NCBI RefSeq assembly: GCF_030819175.1
Contig: NZ_JAUTBJ010000002.1
Location: 444,001 to 508,000 of the forward strand
Length of the DNA: 64,000 nucleotides
Direction of reading: 5' to 3'
Source of the DNA: Sphingomonas sp. SORGH_AS_0879
GTDB taxonomy: Bacteria > Pseudomonadota > Alphaproteobacteria > Sphingomonadales > Sphingomonadaceae
Part shown: piece by piece, positions 28,726 through 39,172 of the stretch
Layout of the letters: the number at the start of each line of letters is the position of its first letter
Numbering within the stretch: the first letter of the stretch is position 1
Program-made: the position numbers and the translations under genes
The notes under the pieces: model-generated
Database searches by the model: none
What the model was told of the DNA's origin: nothing
The model's input: only the letters and a program-made list of their open reading frames with translations

Positions 28726-31569
28726 ATGCGTATCAAGTCCGTGGCGCTGGCCGGCGTCGCCGCCCTTGCGTTCGTCCTGCCGGTTCACGCGCCCGTCATG
28801 GCCCAGGCCGCGTCCGCCAAGGCGACCGCGACCGCCAAGCCCGCGCCCGTCTCGACGCTCGTGAAGGCGGTCGATATCCCCTATCAGACCTTCACCCTGC
28901 AAAATGGCCTGCGCGTGGTCGTCCACACCGACCGCAAGGCGCCCGTCGTCGCGGTCAGCGTCTGGTACGATGTCGGCTCCAAGCATGAGCCCAAGGGCAA
29001 GACGGGCTTCGCGCATCTGTTCGAGCATTTGATGTTCAACGGGTCGGAGAATGCGCCAGGCGACTTCTTCGCGCCGCTGAAATCGGTGGGTGCGACCGAC
29101 TATAACGGCACCACCTATTTCGACCGGACCAATTATTTCGAGACGGTGCCGACCGCCGCGCTCGACCGCGCGCTGTTCCTGGAATCGGACCGTATGGGCT
29201 ATCTGCTCGGCGCGGTGACGCAAGGCGTGCTCGACGAGCAGCGCGGCGTCGTCCAGAACGAAAAGCGACAGGGCGACAACCAGCCCTATGGCCTGACCCA
29301 GTATAAGGTGCTGGAGGGGCTGTTCCCCGCCGGGCATCCCTATGCGCACAGCACGATCGGTTCGATGGCGGACCTCGACGCCGCGTCGCTGGAGACGGTG
29401 AAGGACTGGTTCCGTCAGCATTACGGCCCGAACAATGCCGTGCTGGTGCTGGCGGGCGATATCGATGTCGCGACCGCCAAACCCTTGGTGGAAAAATATT
29501 TCGGCGCGATCAAGCCCGGCCCCAAGAGCGTGTTGCCGACCGTTTCCATCCCGACGCTACCCGCCCCCGTCAGCGAGGTGATGAAGGACCGCGTGGCGGC
29601 GGTGATGATCAGCCGCAACTGGGCCGTGCCGGGGCTGAACGATCCCGAAAGCGCCTCGCTGGTCGTGGCGGGTTCGATCCTGGGCGGGCTGGCCTCGTCG
29701 CGGCTGGACAATATCCTGGTCAAGCAGGAGAAGCTGGCGGTGCGGGTGTCGGCCAGCGACCGCCTCTTCTCGCAGGTCGGCATGTTCAACATGATGGCGA
29801 TCGTCCGTCCCGGCGTCGATCCGGCGCAGGTCGACAAGCGGATGGGCGAAATCCTCACCGACTTCCTGAAGAACGGCCCGACCGAGGACGAGGTGCGGCG
29901 CGCCGTCACCCGCTTCGTATCGGGCCGGGTCGAGGGGCTGGAATCGGTCGGCGGCTTCGGCGGCAAGGCGGTCGCGCTGGCCGAGGGCGCGCTCTACTCG
30001 AACGATCCGGGCAAATATAAGAAGCAGTTGCTGGCGATCGCGGCGCAGACGCCCGCGACCGTGAAGGCGGCGGCGGACAAATGGCTGTCGCGCCCCGCCT
30101 ATACGCTGACCGTCGTGCCGGGTGCGCGCGATGCCTATGAAGAGGCCAAGGTGCCGCCGCGCGCCGATGTTCCCGCCGCCCCCGACCAGCCCGCCAAGGG
30201 CACGCGCGGGGCCCTGCCCGAAGTGGGTCAGGTCAAGCCGCTGAGCTTCCCCACTGTCGAGCGCAGCCGGTTGGCGAACGGGATCGAACTGATCTACGCG
30301 CAGCGGACCGCCGTGCCGGTGACGCAGATCGCGATGTCGTTCGACGCCGGGATCGCCGCCGATGTGCCGGGCAAGCTGGGCACGCAGCGCATGATGCAGT
30401 CGATGCTGGACGAAGGCACGACGCATCGTACCACCATCATGATCGCCGAGGAGCAGGAGCGGCTGGGCGCGTCGATCGGGTCGGGCGCATCGAACGATCG
30501 CACCACGGTCCATCTCGACGTGCCGAGCGCGAACCTCGATCCGGCGCTGGCCCTCTATGCCGACGTCATCCGCAATCCCGCCTTCCCCGAGGCGGAACTG
30601 GCGCGGGTGAAGACCCAGACGCTGGCGGGCATCAAACAGGAACTGACCAGCCCGCAAGGCTTGGCGGGCCGCGTCCTGCCGCCGCTCGTCTATGGGCCGA
30701 CCAGCCCCTATGCCAAGGCGCAGGGGCTGGGCGATCCGGCCGCCGTGGCGGCGCTGACCCGTGCCGATCTGGTCACCTTCCATCAGGCCTGGCTCCGCCC
30801 CGACAAGGCGAAGATCTTCATCACGTCGGACCGTCCGCTGGCCGAGGTGAAGGCGGCGCTTGACCGCGTCTTCGGCGACTGGCGCGGGACAGGGGCGGCG
30901 GGCAGCAAGAGCTTCACCGCGGGGCAGCCCTCGGCACCGAAGATCGTGCTGATCAACCGGCCCGACAGCCCGCAGTCGATGATCCTGGCCGGTCTGCCGA
31001 CGACGCTGAAGGGCATCGACGACATGCTGCCGGTGAACACCGCCAACGATGCGCTGGGCGGCAGCTTCCTCAGCCGGATCAACACCGACATCCGTGAGAA
31101 CAAGCACTGGTCCTATGGCGTGCGAGGTGGCTTCCAGAGTTCGGAATTCGCCGCGCCCTATGTCATGTCGGCCCCGGTTCAAGCGGACAAGACCGGCCCG
31201 TCGATCGACGCGCTGCGCACCGACGTCACCGAATTCCTGACCACCAAGCCGATGGATCAGGTCGAGTTCGATCGCGCCATCACCGGCGCGATCCGTTCGC
31301 TGTCGGGCAGCTTCGAAACGTCCGACGCGGTCCTGTCGGCGATGCAGACCAACGACCTGCTGCGCCGCCCGGACAATTACTATGCCACGATCACCCGGCG
31401 TTACCAGGCGCTGACCCGCGACGAACTGAACAAGTCGATCCAGGCGGCGTTGAGCCCCAAGGATTTCATCTGGGTCGTGGTCGGCGATGCCAAGACGGTC
31501 AAGCCGCAGATCGATACGCTGGGCCTGCCCGTCGAGGTGATCGAGGCGTCCGCGGTCGTCGGGCAGTAA
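28726..31569 (+). CDS. M16-family (insulinase-like) zinc protease
   Basis: The 947-residue protein has a signal peptide (about 1-27, HAPVMAQ) and tandem M16 modules. The N-terminal active module carries the inverted zinc motif HLFEHLMF (H-x2-E-H) after GFA, with the third ligand region downstream (VVQNEKRQGDNQPYG). The C-terminal module (ERSRLANGIELIYAQRTAVPV onward) is probably the inactive partner half. Expected to be a periplasmic peptidase. ATG 28726 was chosen over an upstream extension because a GGGAGAG ribosome site precedes it and a signal peptide follows it. The next small gene starts 26 bp later. Confidence 0.93.
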   Translation: MRIKSVALAGVAALAFVLPVHAPVMAQAASAKATATAKPAPVSTLVKAVDIPYQTFTLQNGLRVVVHTDRKAPVVAVSVWYDVGSKHEPKGKTGFAHLFEHLMFNGSENAPGDFFAPLKSVGATDYNGTTYFDRTNYFETVPTAALDRALFLESDRMGYLLGAVTQGVLDEQRGVVQNEKRQGDNQPYGLTQYKVLEGLFPAGHPYAHSTIGSMADLDAASLETVKDWFRQHYGPNNAVLVLAGDIDVATAKPLVEKYFGAIKPGPKSVLPTVSIPTLPAPVSEVMKDRVAAVMISRNWAVPGLNDPESASLVVAGSILGGLASSRLDNILVKQEKLAVRVSASDRLFSQVGMFNMMAIVRPGVDPAQVDKRMGEILTDFLKNGPTEDEVRRAVTRFVSGRVEGLESVGGFGGKAVALAEGALYSNDPGKYKKQLLAIAAQTPATVKAAADKWLSRPAYTLTVVPGARDAYEEAKVPPRADVPAAPDQPAKGTRGALPEVGQVKPLSFPTVERSRLANGIELIYAQRTAVPVTQIAMSFDAGIAADVPGKLGTQRMMQSMLDEGTTHRTTIMIAEEQERLGASIGSGASNDRTTVHLDVPSANLDPALALYADVIRNPAFPEAELARVKTQTLAGIKQELTSPQGLAGRVLPPLVYGPTSPYAKAQGLGDPAAVAALTRADLVTFHQAWLRPDKAKIFITSDRPLAEVKAALDRVFGDWRGTGAAGSKSFTAGQPSAPKIVLINRPDSPQSMILAGLPTTLKGIDDMLPVNTANDALGGSFLSRINTDIRENKHWSYGVRGGFQSSEFAAPYVMSAPVQADKTGPSIDALRTDVTEFLTTKPMDQVEFDRAITGAIRSLSGSFETSDAVLSAMQTNDLLRRPDNYYATITRRYQALTRDELNKSIQAALSPKDFIWVVVGDAKTVKPQIDTLGLPVEVIEASAVVGQ

Positions 31570-31595
31570 GCGTCGGGATTTAAGGGAGAGAGACT

Positions 31596-31895
31596 ATGGC
31601 CGATATCGACGGCACCTGGAACTGCACCGTCAAGTCGCCGCTGGGCGATCAGGACATGACGCTGACCGTCCGGACCGAGGGCGATCGCTTCACCGGCTCG
31701 GGCGGCGGCCAGATGGGCGCGATGGAGATCGAAGGCGACGTGTCGGGCAATACGATCACGTGGAAGATGTCGATCAGCTCGCCCATGCCCATGACGCTGG
31801 ATTGCGAAGCGACCGCCGATGGCGACACGCTGACCGGCTCGGTCGGCGCGGGCGCGTTCGGCAGCTTCCCGTTGTCGGGGACGCGCGCGGGGTGA
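31596..31895 (+). CDS. Small beta-rich hypothetical protein
   Basis: The 99-residue protein has alternating polar/hydrophobic strands (GTWNCTVKSPLGDQDMTLTV, DRFTGSGGGQMGAMEIEGDVSGNTITW) and ends PLSGTRAG. The pattern suggests a small calycin-like or open barrel fold, as in many sphingomonad proteins of unknown role. A GGGAGAGAG ribosome site precedes the ATG. It lies 26 bp after the M16 protease, so probably co-transcribed, and is followed by a terminator. Confidence 0.75.
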   Translation: MADIDGTWNCTVKSPLGDQDMTLTVRTEGDRFTGSGGGQMGAMEIEGDVSGNTITWKMSISSPMPMTLDCEATADGDTLTGSVGAGAFGSFPLSGTRAG

Positions 31896-31916
31896 CCTTC
31901 CTGCGGTGAGATGGGG

Positions 31917-31953
31917 AAGGGCGGTGCGTCGGTGGACGGGCCGCCCTTTTTCG
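31917..31953 (+). terminator. Intrinsic terminator after M16 protease operon
   Basis: GGGCGG/CCGCCC arms (AAGGGCGGTGC...GGGCCGCCC) are followed by TTTTT, 22 bp past the small gene. Confidence 0.78.
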
Positions 31954-31960
31954 TTGGGGT

Positions 31961-32075
31961 GCCCTTGGCCTTCGACTTCGCTCAGGCTGAACGGCGTATG
32001 GGATGTGGGGCCGGGGGAAGCTTCCCGGTCTGATACCCAACCTCCGTTCAGGCTGAGCGAAGTCGAAGCCCAAGG
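31961..32075. repeat. REP-like inverted repeat, copy 2
   Basis: Arm CTTGGCCTTCGACTTCGCTC... (31963-31994) and its inverted partner (32044-32074) lie about 50 bp apart. This is the longest-armed copy in the window (about 31 bp). It sits between a terminator and the DUF885 gene promoter region. Confidence 0.85.
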
Positions 32076-32155
32076 GACAAACCCCCGCCACATAACCGGT
32101 TCAATTCCCGCCAAATCCCGTTACGCTGAACCCCAAAGACAAAAAGGGGACCAGC

Positions 32156-33961
32156 ATGATCGACCGTCGGCATTTCCTGGGCGGCACCGCCGCGATGGCG
32201 GTGGCTGCGCAAGGCGAGGGCGTCCTGGCCCAGGCCACCGCGTCCACGCCACTCAACGCGCTCTTCGACACGCTGGTCCAGGAACAGCTCCGCCGCAGCC
32301 CGGAGGCGGCGACCAATCTCGGCCTCGACACCGGGGCCAATGCCGATCTTCGCTCGAAACTGTCCGATCAGTCGGCTACCGGCATCGCGGCGGCCAAGGC
32401 GGCGACCAAAGCCGATCTCGCCCGTTTGCAGGCGATCGACCCCGCCAGCCTGTCGCCGGAGGAGCGGATCGATCTGGAATCGATCCTTTACACCCGCCGC
32501 TCGGCGCAAAGCGTGCAGGCGTTCGACTTCGGCGGGACCTCCTATGGCCCCAGCCCCTATGTCGTATCGCAATTGTCGGGCGCCTATCAGTCAGTCCCCG
32601 ACTTTCTCGACACCAAGCACAAGATCGCGAGCGCGGGCGATGCCGACGCCTATCTGATGCGGCTCCGCGCCTTCGCAAGCCAGATGGATGCGCAGACCGA
32701 GCGGATGCGCCATGACGCCGGGCAGGGGGTGGTGCCGCCCGACTTCATCCTCGACCTGGCGCTAGAGCAGATGGCCAAGACCCGCCAGCCCGCAGGGCAA
32801 GCGCTGGTCGTCCAGTCGCTTGCCCGCCGCGCTGCTGAGAAGGGGCTGGGGGACCGCTATGCCGCGCAGGCCGCGAAGATCTATGAGGCGGAGGTGCTCC
32901 CCGCGCTAGACCGCCAGATCGCCTATGCCCGGACGCTGCGCGCCAAGGCCACGCATGACGCCGGGATATGGAAATTGCGCGAGGGCGCGGCCTATTACCC
33001 GGTCGCGCTCAAGGCCAACACGACGACCAGCTTCTCGCCCGACGAGGTGCACCGTTTCGGTCGCGATCAGGCGGCGATGCTGTCGTCGCGGCTCGACGCA
33101 CTGTTGAAGACGCAGGGCTTAACCAAGGGGACGGTGGGCGAGCGGATGGCCGCGCTCTACAAGAACCCGGACCAGCTCTATCCCAATACCGACGAGGGCA
33201 AGCGCGCCGCCATCGCCTATTGCAACGAACGGCTGGACGCGATCCGCACCCGCCTGCCGCAGGCGTTCGAGCGGATACCGCCCTATGGCTTCGAGGTGCG
33301 CCGCGTGCCGCCCCAGACCGAGGCGGGCGCGGCGGCGGCCTTCGCGCAAGGGCCCGCCATCGACGGCTCGCGCCCCGGCCTGGTCTATTTCAACCTGAAG
33401 GACAGCGCCGACTGGCCCAAATTCTGCCTGGCGACGACGGTCTATCACGAGGGGCTGCCGGGGCATCAGATGGAGGGCGGGCTTGCCCTGTCCAACACGC
33501 GCCTGCCGCTGATCCGCAAGATCAACGGCTTTTCCGGCTATGGCGAGGGCTGGGCACTCTATGCCGAACAACTGGCTGACGAGATGGGCATGTATGAGGA
33601 CGATCCGCTGGGGCGGCTGGGATATCTCAAATTCCTGCTGTTCCGGGCCAATCGCTGCGTCGTGGATACCGGTCTGCATCACCTGCGCTGGACCCGCGAA
33701 CAGGCGATCCGCCATTTCGTCGAAGCCGAAGGCGAGGCGGAAGGCTTCGCCACGCGCGAGGTGGAACGCTATTGCGTCAATCCGGGCCAGGCGGCGAGCT
33801 ACAAGCTGGGCCATTCGGTGTTCGTCGACATTCGCGATCTGGCGAAGAAGCGACAAGGCGACCGTTTCGACCTGAAGGCGTTCCATACCGCCGTCCTGCG
33901 CCATGGCCGTGTCCCCCTCGACGTGCTGCGCCGGATCGGAGAGGAGTGGGCGCGGGCTTGA
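32156..33961 (+). CDS. DUF885-family metallohydrolase
   Basis: The 601-residue protein has a short N-terminal RRHFLGGTAAM segment, suggestive of Tat export, and the long alpha-helical DUF885 domain. The metal-binding signature YHEGLPGHQMEGG is near residue 430, followed by GYGEGWALYAEQL, the second conserved acidic site. This family resembles M3/M32-like peptidases, and some members hydrolyse peptides or amides; the substrate is unknown. The ATG at 32156 follows a weak purine-rich stretch. The TonB-like gene lies 46 bp downstream. Confidence 0.87.
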   Translation: MIDRRHFLGGTAAMAVAAQGEGVLAQATASTPLNALFDTLVQEQLRRSPEAATNLGLDTGANADLRSKLSDQSATGIAAAKAATKADLARLQAIDPASLSPEERIDLESILYTRRSAQSVQAFDFGGTSYGPSPYVVSQLSGAYQSVPDFLDTKHKIASAGDADAYLMRLRAFASQMDAQTERMRHDAGQGVVPPDFILDLALEQMAKTRQPAGQALVVQSLARRAAEKGLGDRYAAQAAKIYEAEVLPALDRQIAYARTLRAKATHDAGIWKLREGAAYYPVALKANTTTSFSPDEVHRFGRDQAAMLSSRLDALLKTQGLTKGTVGERMAALYKNPDQLYPNTDEGKRAAIAYCNERLDAIRTRLPQAFERIPPYGFEVRRVPPQTEAGAAAAFAQGPAIDGSRPGLVYFNLKDSADWPKFCLATTVYHEGLPGHQMEGGLALSNTRLPLIRKINGFSGYGEGWALYAEQLADEMGMYEDDPLGRLGYLKFLLFRANRCVVDTGLHHLRWTREQAIRHFVEAEGEAEGFATREVERYCVNPGQAASYKLGHSVFVDIRDLAKKRQGDRFDLKAFHTAVLRHGRVPLDVLRRIGEEWARA

Positions 33962-34007
33962 CCGGGAACGGCATCGCGGTGATCCTTCCATCCGGGAGAC
34001 TATCGCG

Positions 34008-34820
34008 ATGCAGGGCAGCGTTCGGGGCCGGCAGGACAAGTGGCGACGGCTGGCGGCCGTCGTCGCCACGGTCGCGGTTCATGCCGCGATCGTGGCGCTG
34101 TTGATCCTGGGGTCATCGCGGGTCCGGCGGATCGACGATTCCCGGCGGTCGAGCCTGACCTTGTTCGAGGTGCCGCCCTTGCCCGAACCGCCACCCCTGC
34201 CGGTGCCGCCCCCGCCGGTTACGCCCGCCCCCGTGAAGCGCGAGAGCCTCGCGGTGCGTCCGACCGCAGGGGGCGGAGCGCCTCGCCCCGCGCCTGTCCC
34301 CGCCGCGCAGCAAGCCGCCCCTGTTGCGGTCGCACCCGCGCATTTCGATATGGTCGATCTGCCCGCCCCGGCGGCGGGGCTCAGCGCCGAACCGCCGCTG
34401 CTTGTCGGGACGGCGGTGTCCGACGGACGGGGCGCGGGCATCGCCAGTGGCCACGGCACCGGTGGTGAGGGGCGGGGCACCGGCAATGGACGTGGCGACG
34501 GCGACGGGCCGGGGGAAGGGCGCTTGCGCTTCGCGCTGGCCGAATGGATCGAAAAGCCGTCACAGTCCCAGATCGACGCCGCGTTTCCCAAGATGGCGCG
34601 AAGCGGTGGTATCAGCGGCGTGGCGGTGCTGCTCTGCGTCGTTCCCACACCGGGCAGGCCCAAAAGCTGCTCGGTCGCCGCCGAAAGACCCAGCAGGCGC
34701 GGCTTCGGGGAGGCGGCGCTCGGCCTCTATCCCCAATTCCGCATACGCCCGGTCATGAAGGGGGATCAGGTCGTCCAGGCGCAGGTCTTGGTGCCGATGG
34801 CCTTCGACATCCGGCGATAG
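34008..34820 (+). CDS. TonB-like energy transducer
   Basis: The 270-residue protein has one N-terminal membrane helix (about 16-36, VVATVAVHAAIVALLILG) and a proline-rich periplasmic spacer (VPPLPEPPPLPVPPPPVTP). A Gly-rich stretch (about 145-175) and a TonB C-terminal domain follow (GISGVAVLLCVVPTPGRP...FRIRP...VQAQVLVPMAF). It should couple the proton gradient to outer-membrane receptors. No exbB/exbD is adjacent. ATG 34008 follows GGGAG and fits the helix position; a longer frame from 33903 overlaps the DUF885 gene. It could serve the three receptors in the window, but that is inference. Confidence 0.82.
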   Translation: MQGSVRGRQDKWRRLAAVVATVAVHAAIVALLILGSSRVRRIDDSRRSSLTLFEVPPLPEPPPLPVPPPPVTPAPVKRESLAVRPTAGGGAPRPAPVPAAQQAAPVAVAPAHFDMVDLPAPAAGLSAEPPLLVGTAVSDGRGAGIASGHGTGGEGRGTGNGRGDGDGPGEGRLRFALAEWIEKPSQSQIDAAFPKMARSGGISGVAVLLCVVPTPGRPKSCSVAAERPSRRGFGEAALGLYPQFRIRPVMKGDQVVQAQVLVPMAFDIRR

Positions 34821-34829
34821 GCGGGAGCC

Positions 34830-35885
34830 TTACCGCACCACCCGCGTGATATGCCCCATCTTGCGCCCCGGCCGCGACTCGCCCTTGCCATAGAGATGCA
34901 GGTGCGCGCCCTTTTCGGTCAGCGCCGGTTCCCACACGTCGTCGCCGATCAGGTTTTCCATCTGCACCCGCGCACCGGTCAGCGCGGTGTCGCCCAGCGG
35001 AAGGCCGCAGATCGCGCGGATGTGATTCTCGAACTGTGAGGTTTCGGCGCCCTCGATCGTCCAGTGGCCGGAATTGTGGACGCGTGGGGCCATCTCGTTG
35101 AAGACGGGGCCGTTCTCGGTGGCGAAGAACTCGCAGGCGAGGACGCCGACATAGCCCAGCTCCTCGGCGATGCGCAGCGCCAGCGCGGTCGCCTCCTCGG
35201 CCTGGGCGGCGATCTCGGGCGGGGCGGGCAGCGTGGAGGTGCGCAGGATCGCATCACGGTGGACATTGTGTGGCGGGTCGTAGCGGACCGTCGCGCCATC
35301 GATCCCGCGCGCGACCAGGATCGAGAATTCGTGGGTGAAATGGATGAACCCCTCCAGCACCGCCGGACCGCCGATCGCTTCCCAGGCGGCGGGGGCATCG
35401 GACAGGTCGCGGATCAGCGCCTGCCCCTTGCCGTCATAGCCGAAGCGCGTGGTCTTCAGGATGGCGGGGCAGCCGATCCGTTCCAGCGCGGCGGTCAGGT
35501 CGGCGGCGCAATGGACCTCCGCCCATGGAGCCGGACGGCCGCCGACCTTCTCGACGAAGCTCTTCTCGGCGATCCGGTCCTGCGCGACGCGAAGGGCCGC
35601 GGGGGCGGGGTGGACCGGGAGCCGCTCGGCCAGCCATTCGACCGGCGTCACGTCGACATTCTCGAACTCATAGGTCACCACGTCGCAGGCGGCGACGAAA
35701 TCGGCCAGGACGACCTTGTTGTGATAATCGGCACGGGTCAGCGAAGAGGCGGTCTGCGCGGCGACGCTTTCCTCGTCCGGGGCCAGCACATGGGTGCGAT
35801 AGCCCAATTGCGCCGCGGCCACCGCCAGCATCCGGCCCAACTGGCCGCCGCCCAATATCCCGATCGTCGAACCCGGCTTCAGCAT
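34830..35885 (-). CDS. purK: N5-carboxyaminoimidazole ribonucleotide synthase
   Basis: This 351-residue ATP-grasp enzyme carboxylates AIR to N5-CAIR in purine synthesis. It opens with [42 protein letters not shown] carries the ATP-grasp lysine, and [30 protein letters not shown] is the diagnostic C-terminal signature. The ATG at 35885 sits 5 bp after where the intact purE stop would be, the normal purE-purK arrangement. Because purE upstream is frameshifted, the two genes now share one uninterrupted frame. Confidence 0.95.
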   Translation of the reverse strand: MLKPGSTIGILGGGQLGRMLAVAAAQLGYRTHVLAPDEESVAAQTASSLTRADYHNKVVLADFVAACDVVTYEFENVDVTPVEWLAERLPVHPAPAALRVAQDRIAEKSFVEKVGGRPAPWAEVHCAADLTAALERIGCPAILKTTRFGYDGKGQALIRDLSDAPAAWEAIGGPAVLEGFIHFTHEFSILVARGIDGATVRYDPPHNVHRDAILRTSTLPAPPEIAAQAEEATALALRIAEELGYVGVLACEFFATENGPVFNEMAPRVHNSGHWTIEGAETSQFENHIRAICGLPLGDTALTGARVQMENLIGDDVWEPALTEKGAHLHLYGKGESRPGRKMGHITRVVR

Positions 35886-35890
35886 CACAC

Positions 35891-36371
<481 letters not shown>

Positions 36372-36750
36372 ATCCGCAGTTCCGCCTTGCCCCCTTCGGC
36401 CCCGGTGCCGTGGGGAAGCGGGCTGACTAGCGGGGCGGGGCGAGGGGGGCAACCTTCCGTATACGTTCGGGCATAACTTAGCGGATTTTGGTTCGCGCAG
36501 AGGCGCGGAGGACGCAGAGGCTCTGGATTTGCCGCGCTGGCAACCTTGTTTCGACCGGAAGACGAGGTCGCTTTGTTGAAAAGAGACGGCGTTGCGGCGG
36601 AACCTGCCATCTCTGTGCCCTCCGCGCCTCTGCGCGAACCAAATCTTCGTGACTTCGCGGCTTCGCGTGAACCAATTTTGATTTCACGCGAAGCCGCGAT
36701 GACGCGAAGAGACAAGGCGCAAAGGGCGGGAGCCCCTGTCTCCCGATCGC
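36372..36750. other. 379-bp gene-free spacer between purE and gpmA
   Basis: I see no credible gene; frames here have no family features and are products of repeats. Most of the stretch is a nested inverted-repeat unit (36490-36709), annotated separately. Confidence 0.7.
36490..36709. repeat. Nested inverted-repeat unit (second repeat family)
   Basis: One pair of 30-bp arms (36490-36519 and 36611-36640, beginning GGTTCGCGCAGAGGCGCGGA) matches at about 28 of 30 positions. A second pair (36645-36670 and 36684-36709, core TTCGCGGCTTCGCGTGA) forms a tight hairpin. Both share a CGCGAACC/CGTGAACC edge. Confidence 0.8.
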
Positions 36751-37437
36751 TTAGCGTTCGGACAGATAGTAGCGGTCGGTCGGGGTCAGGTCGTCGGCCA
36801 GTTCATAGACGATCGGCTGGCCGGTCGGGATTTCGAGACCCGTGATCTCGTCGTCCGGGATGTTCGACAGATGCTTGACCAGCGCGCGCAGCGAGTTGCC
36901 GTGCGCGGAGATCAGCACGCGGTTGCCGTCGCGCAGGGCCGGCGCGATGCGCTCCTCCCAATAGGGCAGGACGCGCTCGATCGTGTCCTTCAGGCTTTCG
37001 GTGGCGGGCACCGGAATGCCCGCATAGCGACGGTCGCTCGACAGGTCATATTCGCCGCCCGCTTCCGCCGGGGGCGGGGGCACGTCGAAGCTGCGGCGCC
37101 AGATCTTGACCTGCTCGTCGCCATGCTTGGCCGCCGTCTCGGCCTTGTCCAGGCCGGTCAGCCCGCCATAATGGCGCTCGTTCAGCCGCCAATGCTTCTC
37201 GGTCGGCAGCCATAACCGGCCCATCGTCTCCAGCGCCAGGTTCAGCGTCTTGATCGCGCGGGTCTGAAGGCTGGTGAAGGTCAGGTCGAAGTCGAGGCCC
37301 TTCTCGGCCATCATCGCGCCCGCCGCGCGGGCTTCGGCGGCGCCTTGCGCGGTCACGTCGACATCCCACCAACCGGTGAAGCGGTTCTCCAGATTCCAGG
37401 CGGACTGGCCGTGGCGGATCAGGACGAGCTGGGGCAT
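36751..37437 (-). CDS. gpmA: 2,3-bisphosphoglycerate-dependent phosphoglycerate mutase
   Basis: The 228-residue enzyme interconverts 3- and 2-phosphoglycerate in glycolysis and gluconeogenesis. The phospho-histidine motif [10 protein letters not shown] is at residues 6-15, followed by [21 protein letters not shown] with the acidic catalytic residue, and the second histidine in [15 protein letters not shown]. Length and all key residues are normal. It is separated from purE by a repeat-filled spacer. Confidence 0.97.
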   Translation of the reverse strand: MPQLVLIRHGQSAWNLENRFTGWWDVDVTAQGAAEARAAGAMMAEKGLDFDLTFTSLQTRAIKTLNLALETMGRLWLPTEKHWRLNERHYGGLTGLDKAETAAKHGDEQVKIWRRSFDVPPPPAEAGGEYDLSSDRRYAGIPVPATESLKDTIERVLPYWEERIAPALRDGNRVLISAHGNSLRALVKHLSNIPDDEITGLEIPTGQPIVYELADDLTPTDRYYLSER

Positions 37438-37494
37438 GGAAACTCCTTCAAAGTGATGATGCCCGCATAGAGCGATGACGCCTCGGGGTCGAGA

Positions 37495-37719
37495 TCAGCC
37501 GCGAAAACGGCCCTGGGTCGAGGCGGGGTTGGCCTTCAGCACACGGCCCATCCGTGTCGGCCGGTCGAGCAGCTCGCCACCGCAATCAGGGCAGGTCTCG
37601 TCCAGTTCGTCGGCGCATTCCGCGCAAAAGGTGGTTTCCAGCGAGCAGATGAACGCACCGCCCTGGCTCGGGGGCAGGTCCGCGCCGCAGCGCTCGCAAT
37701 CGGGTCGCATCTCCAGCAT
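37495..37719 (-). CDS. DUF1272 zinc-ribbon-like protein
   Basis: The 74-residue protein has four CxxC-type pairs (CERCGADLP, FICSLETTFCAEC, CPDCGGEL), matching DUF1272. It is likely a small zinc-binding protein of unknown function. Its ATG overlaps the glmM stop by one base (TGATG at 37717-37721), so translation is probably coupled to glmM. Confidence 0.87.
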   Translation of the reverse strand: MLEMRPDCERCGADLPPSQGGAFICSLETTFCAECADELDETCPDCGGELLDRPTRMGRVLKANPASTQGRFRG

Positions 37720-39059
37720 CAGGCGGCCACCTCGCGCACCACGTCGCAGATTCGGTCCACAAGGGCCTCGACCTGGCGCTTGTCCTCGCCCTCGGCCATC
37801 ACGCGGATGACGGGCTCGGTGCCCGAGGGGCGGATGACCAGACGGCCGGTCCCGGCCAGTTCGGCCTCGGCGGCGGCGATGACGGCCTGCACCTTTTCAT
37901 GCTCCAGCGGCTTGCCGCCCGCGAAGCGGACATTCTTCAGCAACTGGGGCAGCGGGTCGAAGCGGTGCAGCACCTCGCTGGCGGGTGCGCCCGCGCGCTT
38001 GATCTCGGCCAGCACCTGGAGCGCGGCGACCAGCCCGTCGCCGGTCGTCGCATAGTCGGACAGGATGATGTGTCCCGACTGCTCGCCGCCGACATTGTAA
38101 CCGCGTGCGCGCATCGCCTCCAGCACATGGCGGTCGCCGACCTTGGTGCGGACAAGGCCCAGCCCCTGCGCCCCCAGATGCCGCTCCAGCCCCAGGTTCG
38201 ACATGACGGTGGCGACCAGCCCGCCGCCCGCCAGCCGTCCCTCGCGGGCATAGCTGGTCGCGATGGTCGCCATCAACTGGTCGCCATCGACCACGGTGCC
38301 GGTTTCGTCGACGACGATCAGCCGGTCGGCATCGCCGTCCAGCGCGATGCCGATGTCCGCGCCGCTCGCCACCACCGTCTCGGCCAGCGTCTGCGGCGCG
38401 GTGGAGCCGACGCCGTCATTGATATTGGTGCCGTTGGGGGTCACGCCGATCGCCACCACGTCCGCGCCCAATTCCCACAGGGCGGCGGGGGCGACCTTGT
38501 ACGCCGCGCCGTTCGCGCAATCGATCACGACGCGCAGGCCATCGAGGCGCAGCGACTGGGGGAAGGTCGACTTGGCGAAGTGGATATAGCGGCCCGCCGC
38601 GTCATCGACCCGCCGCGCGCGACCGATCCTGCCCGAGGCGACCAGCGGCACGTCCTGTTCGATCAGCGTCTCGATCGCTTCCTCCGCCTCGTCCGACAGC
38701 TTGTAGCCGTCGGGACCGAACAGCTTGATGCCGTTGTCGGCAAAGGGATTATGGCTGGCCGAGATCATCACGCCCATATCGGCGCGCATCGAATGGGTCA
38801 GCATCGCGACGGCGGGGGTGGGGAGCGGCCCCAGCAGCACCACGTCCATGCCCACGCTGGTGAACCCGGCGACCAGCGCCGATTCGAGCATATAGCCCGA
38901 CAGCCGCGTATCCTTGCCGATCACCACCCGGTGGCGATGCTCGCCGCGCTGGAAATAGGCGCCCGCCGCCATGCCGACCTTCATCGCCATCTCGGCCGTC
39001 ATCACCGCGCCGTTGGTCGCACCGCGAATGCCATCGGTGCCGAAATATTTTCTTGCCAT
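37719..39059 (-). CDS. glmM: Phosphoglucosamine mutase
   Basis: The 446-residue enzyme converts glucosamine-6-phosphate to glucosamine-1-phosphate for cell-wall UDP-GlcNAc. It opens [13 protein letters not shown]. The active-site phosphoserine loop is [20 protein letters not shown] (about 95-114), the metal site is ALDGDADRL, the sugar loop is GGEQSGHI, and the C-terminal phosphate loop is [15 protein letters not shown]. The start at 39059 is fixed by family alignment; the upstream frame extension is spurious. DUF1272 follows with an overlapping start. Confidence 0.97.
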   Translation of the reverse strand: MARKYFGTDGIRGATNGAVMTAEMAMKVGMAAGAYFQRGEHRHRVVIGKDTRLSGYMLESALVAGFTSVGMDVVLLGPLPTPAVAMLTHSMRADMGVMISASHNPFADNGIKLFGPDGYKLSDEAEEAIETLIEQDVPLVASGRIGRARRVDDAAGRYIHFAKSTFPQSLRLDGLRVVIDCANGAAYKVAPAALWELGADVVAIGVTPNGTNINDGVGSTAPQTLAETVVASGADIGIALDGDADRLIVVDETGTVVDGDQLMATIATSYAREGRLAGGGLVATVMSNLGLERHLGAQGLGLVRTKVGDRHVLEAMRARGYNVGGEQSGHIILSDYATTGDGLVAALQVLAEIKRAGAPASEVLHRFDPLPQLLKNVRFAGGKPLEHEKVQAVIAAAEAELAGTGRLVIRPSGTEPVIRVMAEGEDKRQVEALVDRICDVVREVAA

Positions 39060-39172
39060 GCGGCCAGATCCCTGCCGGATTAAGAGGAAACATGTTGAGG
39101 TCGCGACCCGTTTAGCGCGACCTTGGCAAAAGCTCAAAAGAACCCCAAAAACATAAGGAAACCAACGGCCCC

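Noticed and set aside
36490..36709. Possible CRISPR array, because of repeated short motifs
   Set aside because: The motifs are inverted pairs with unequal spacing, not direct repeats with uniform spacers, and no cas genes are present.
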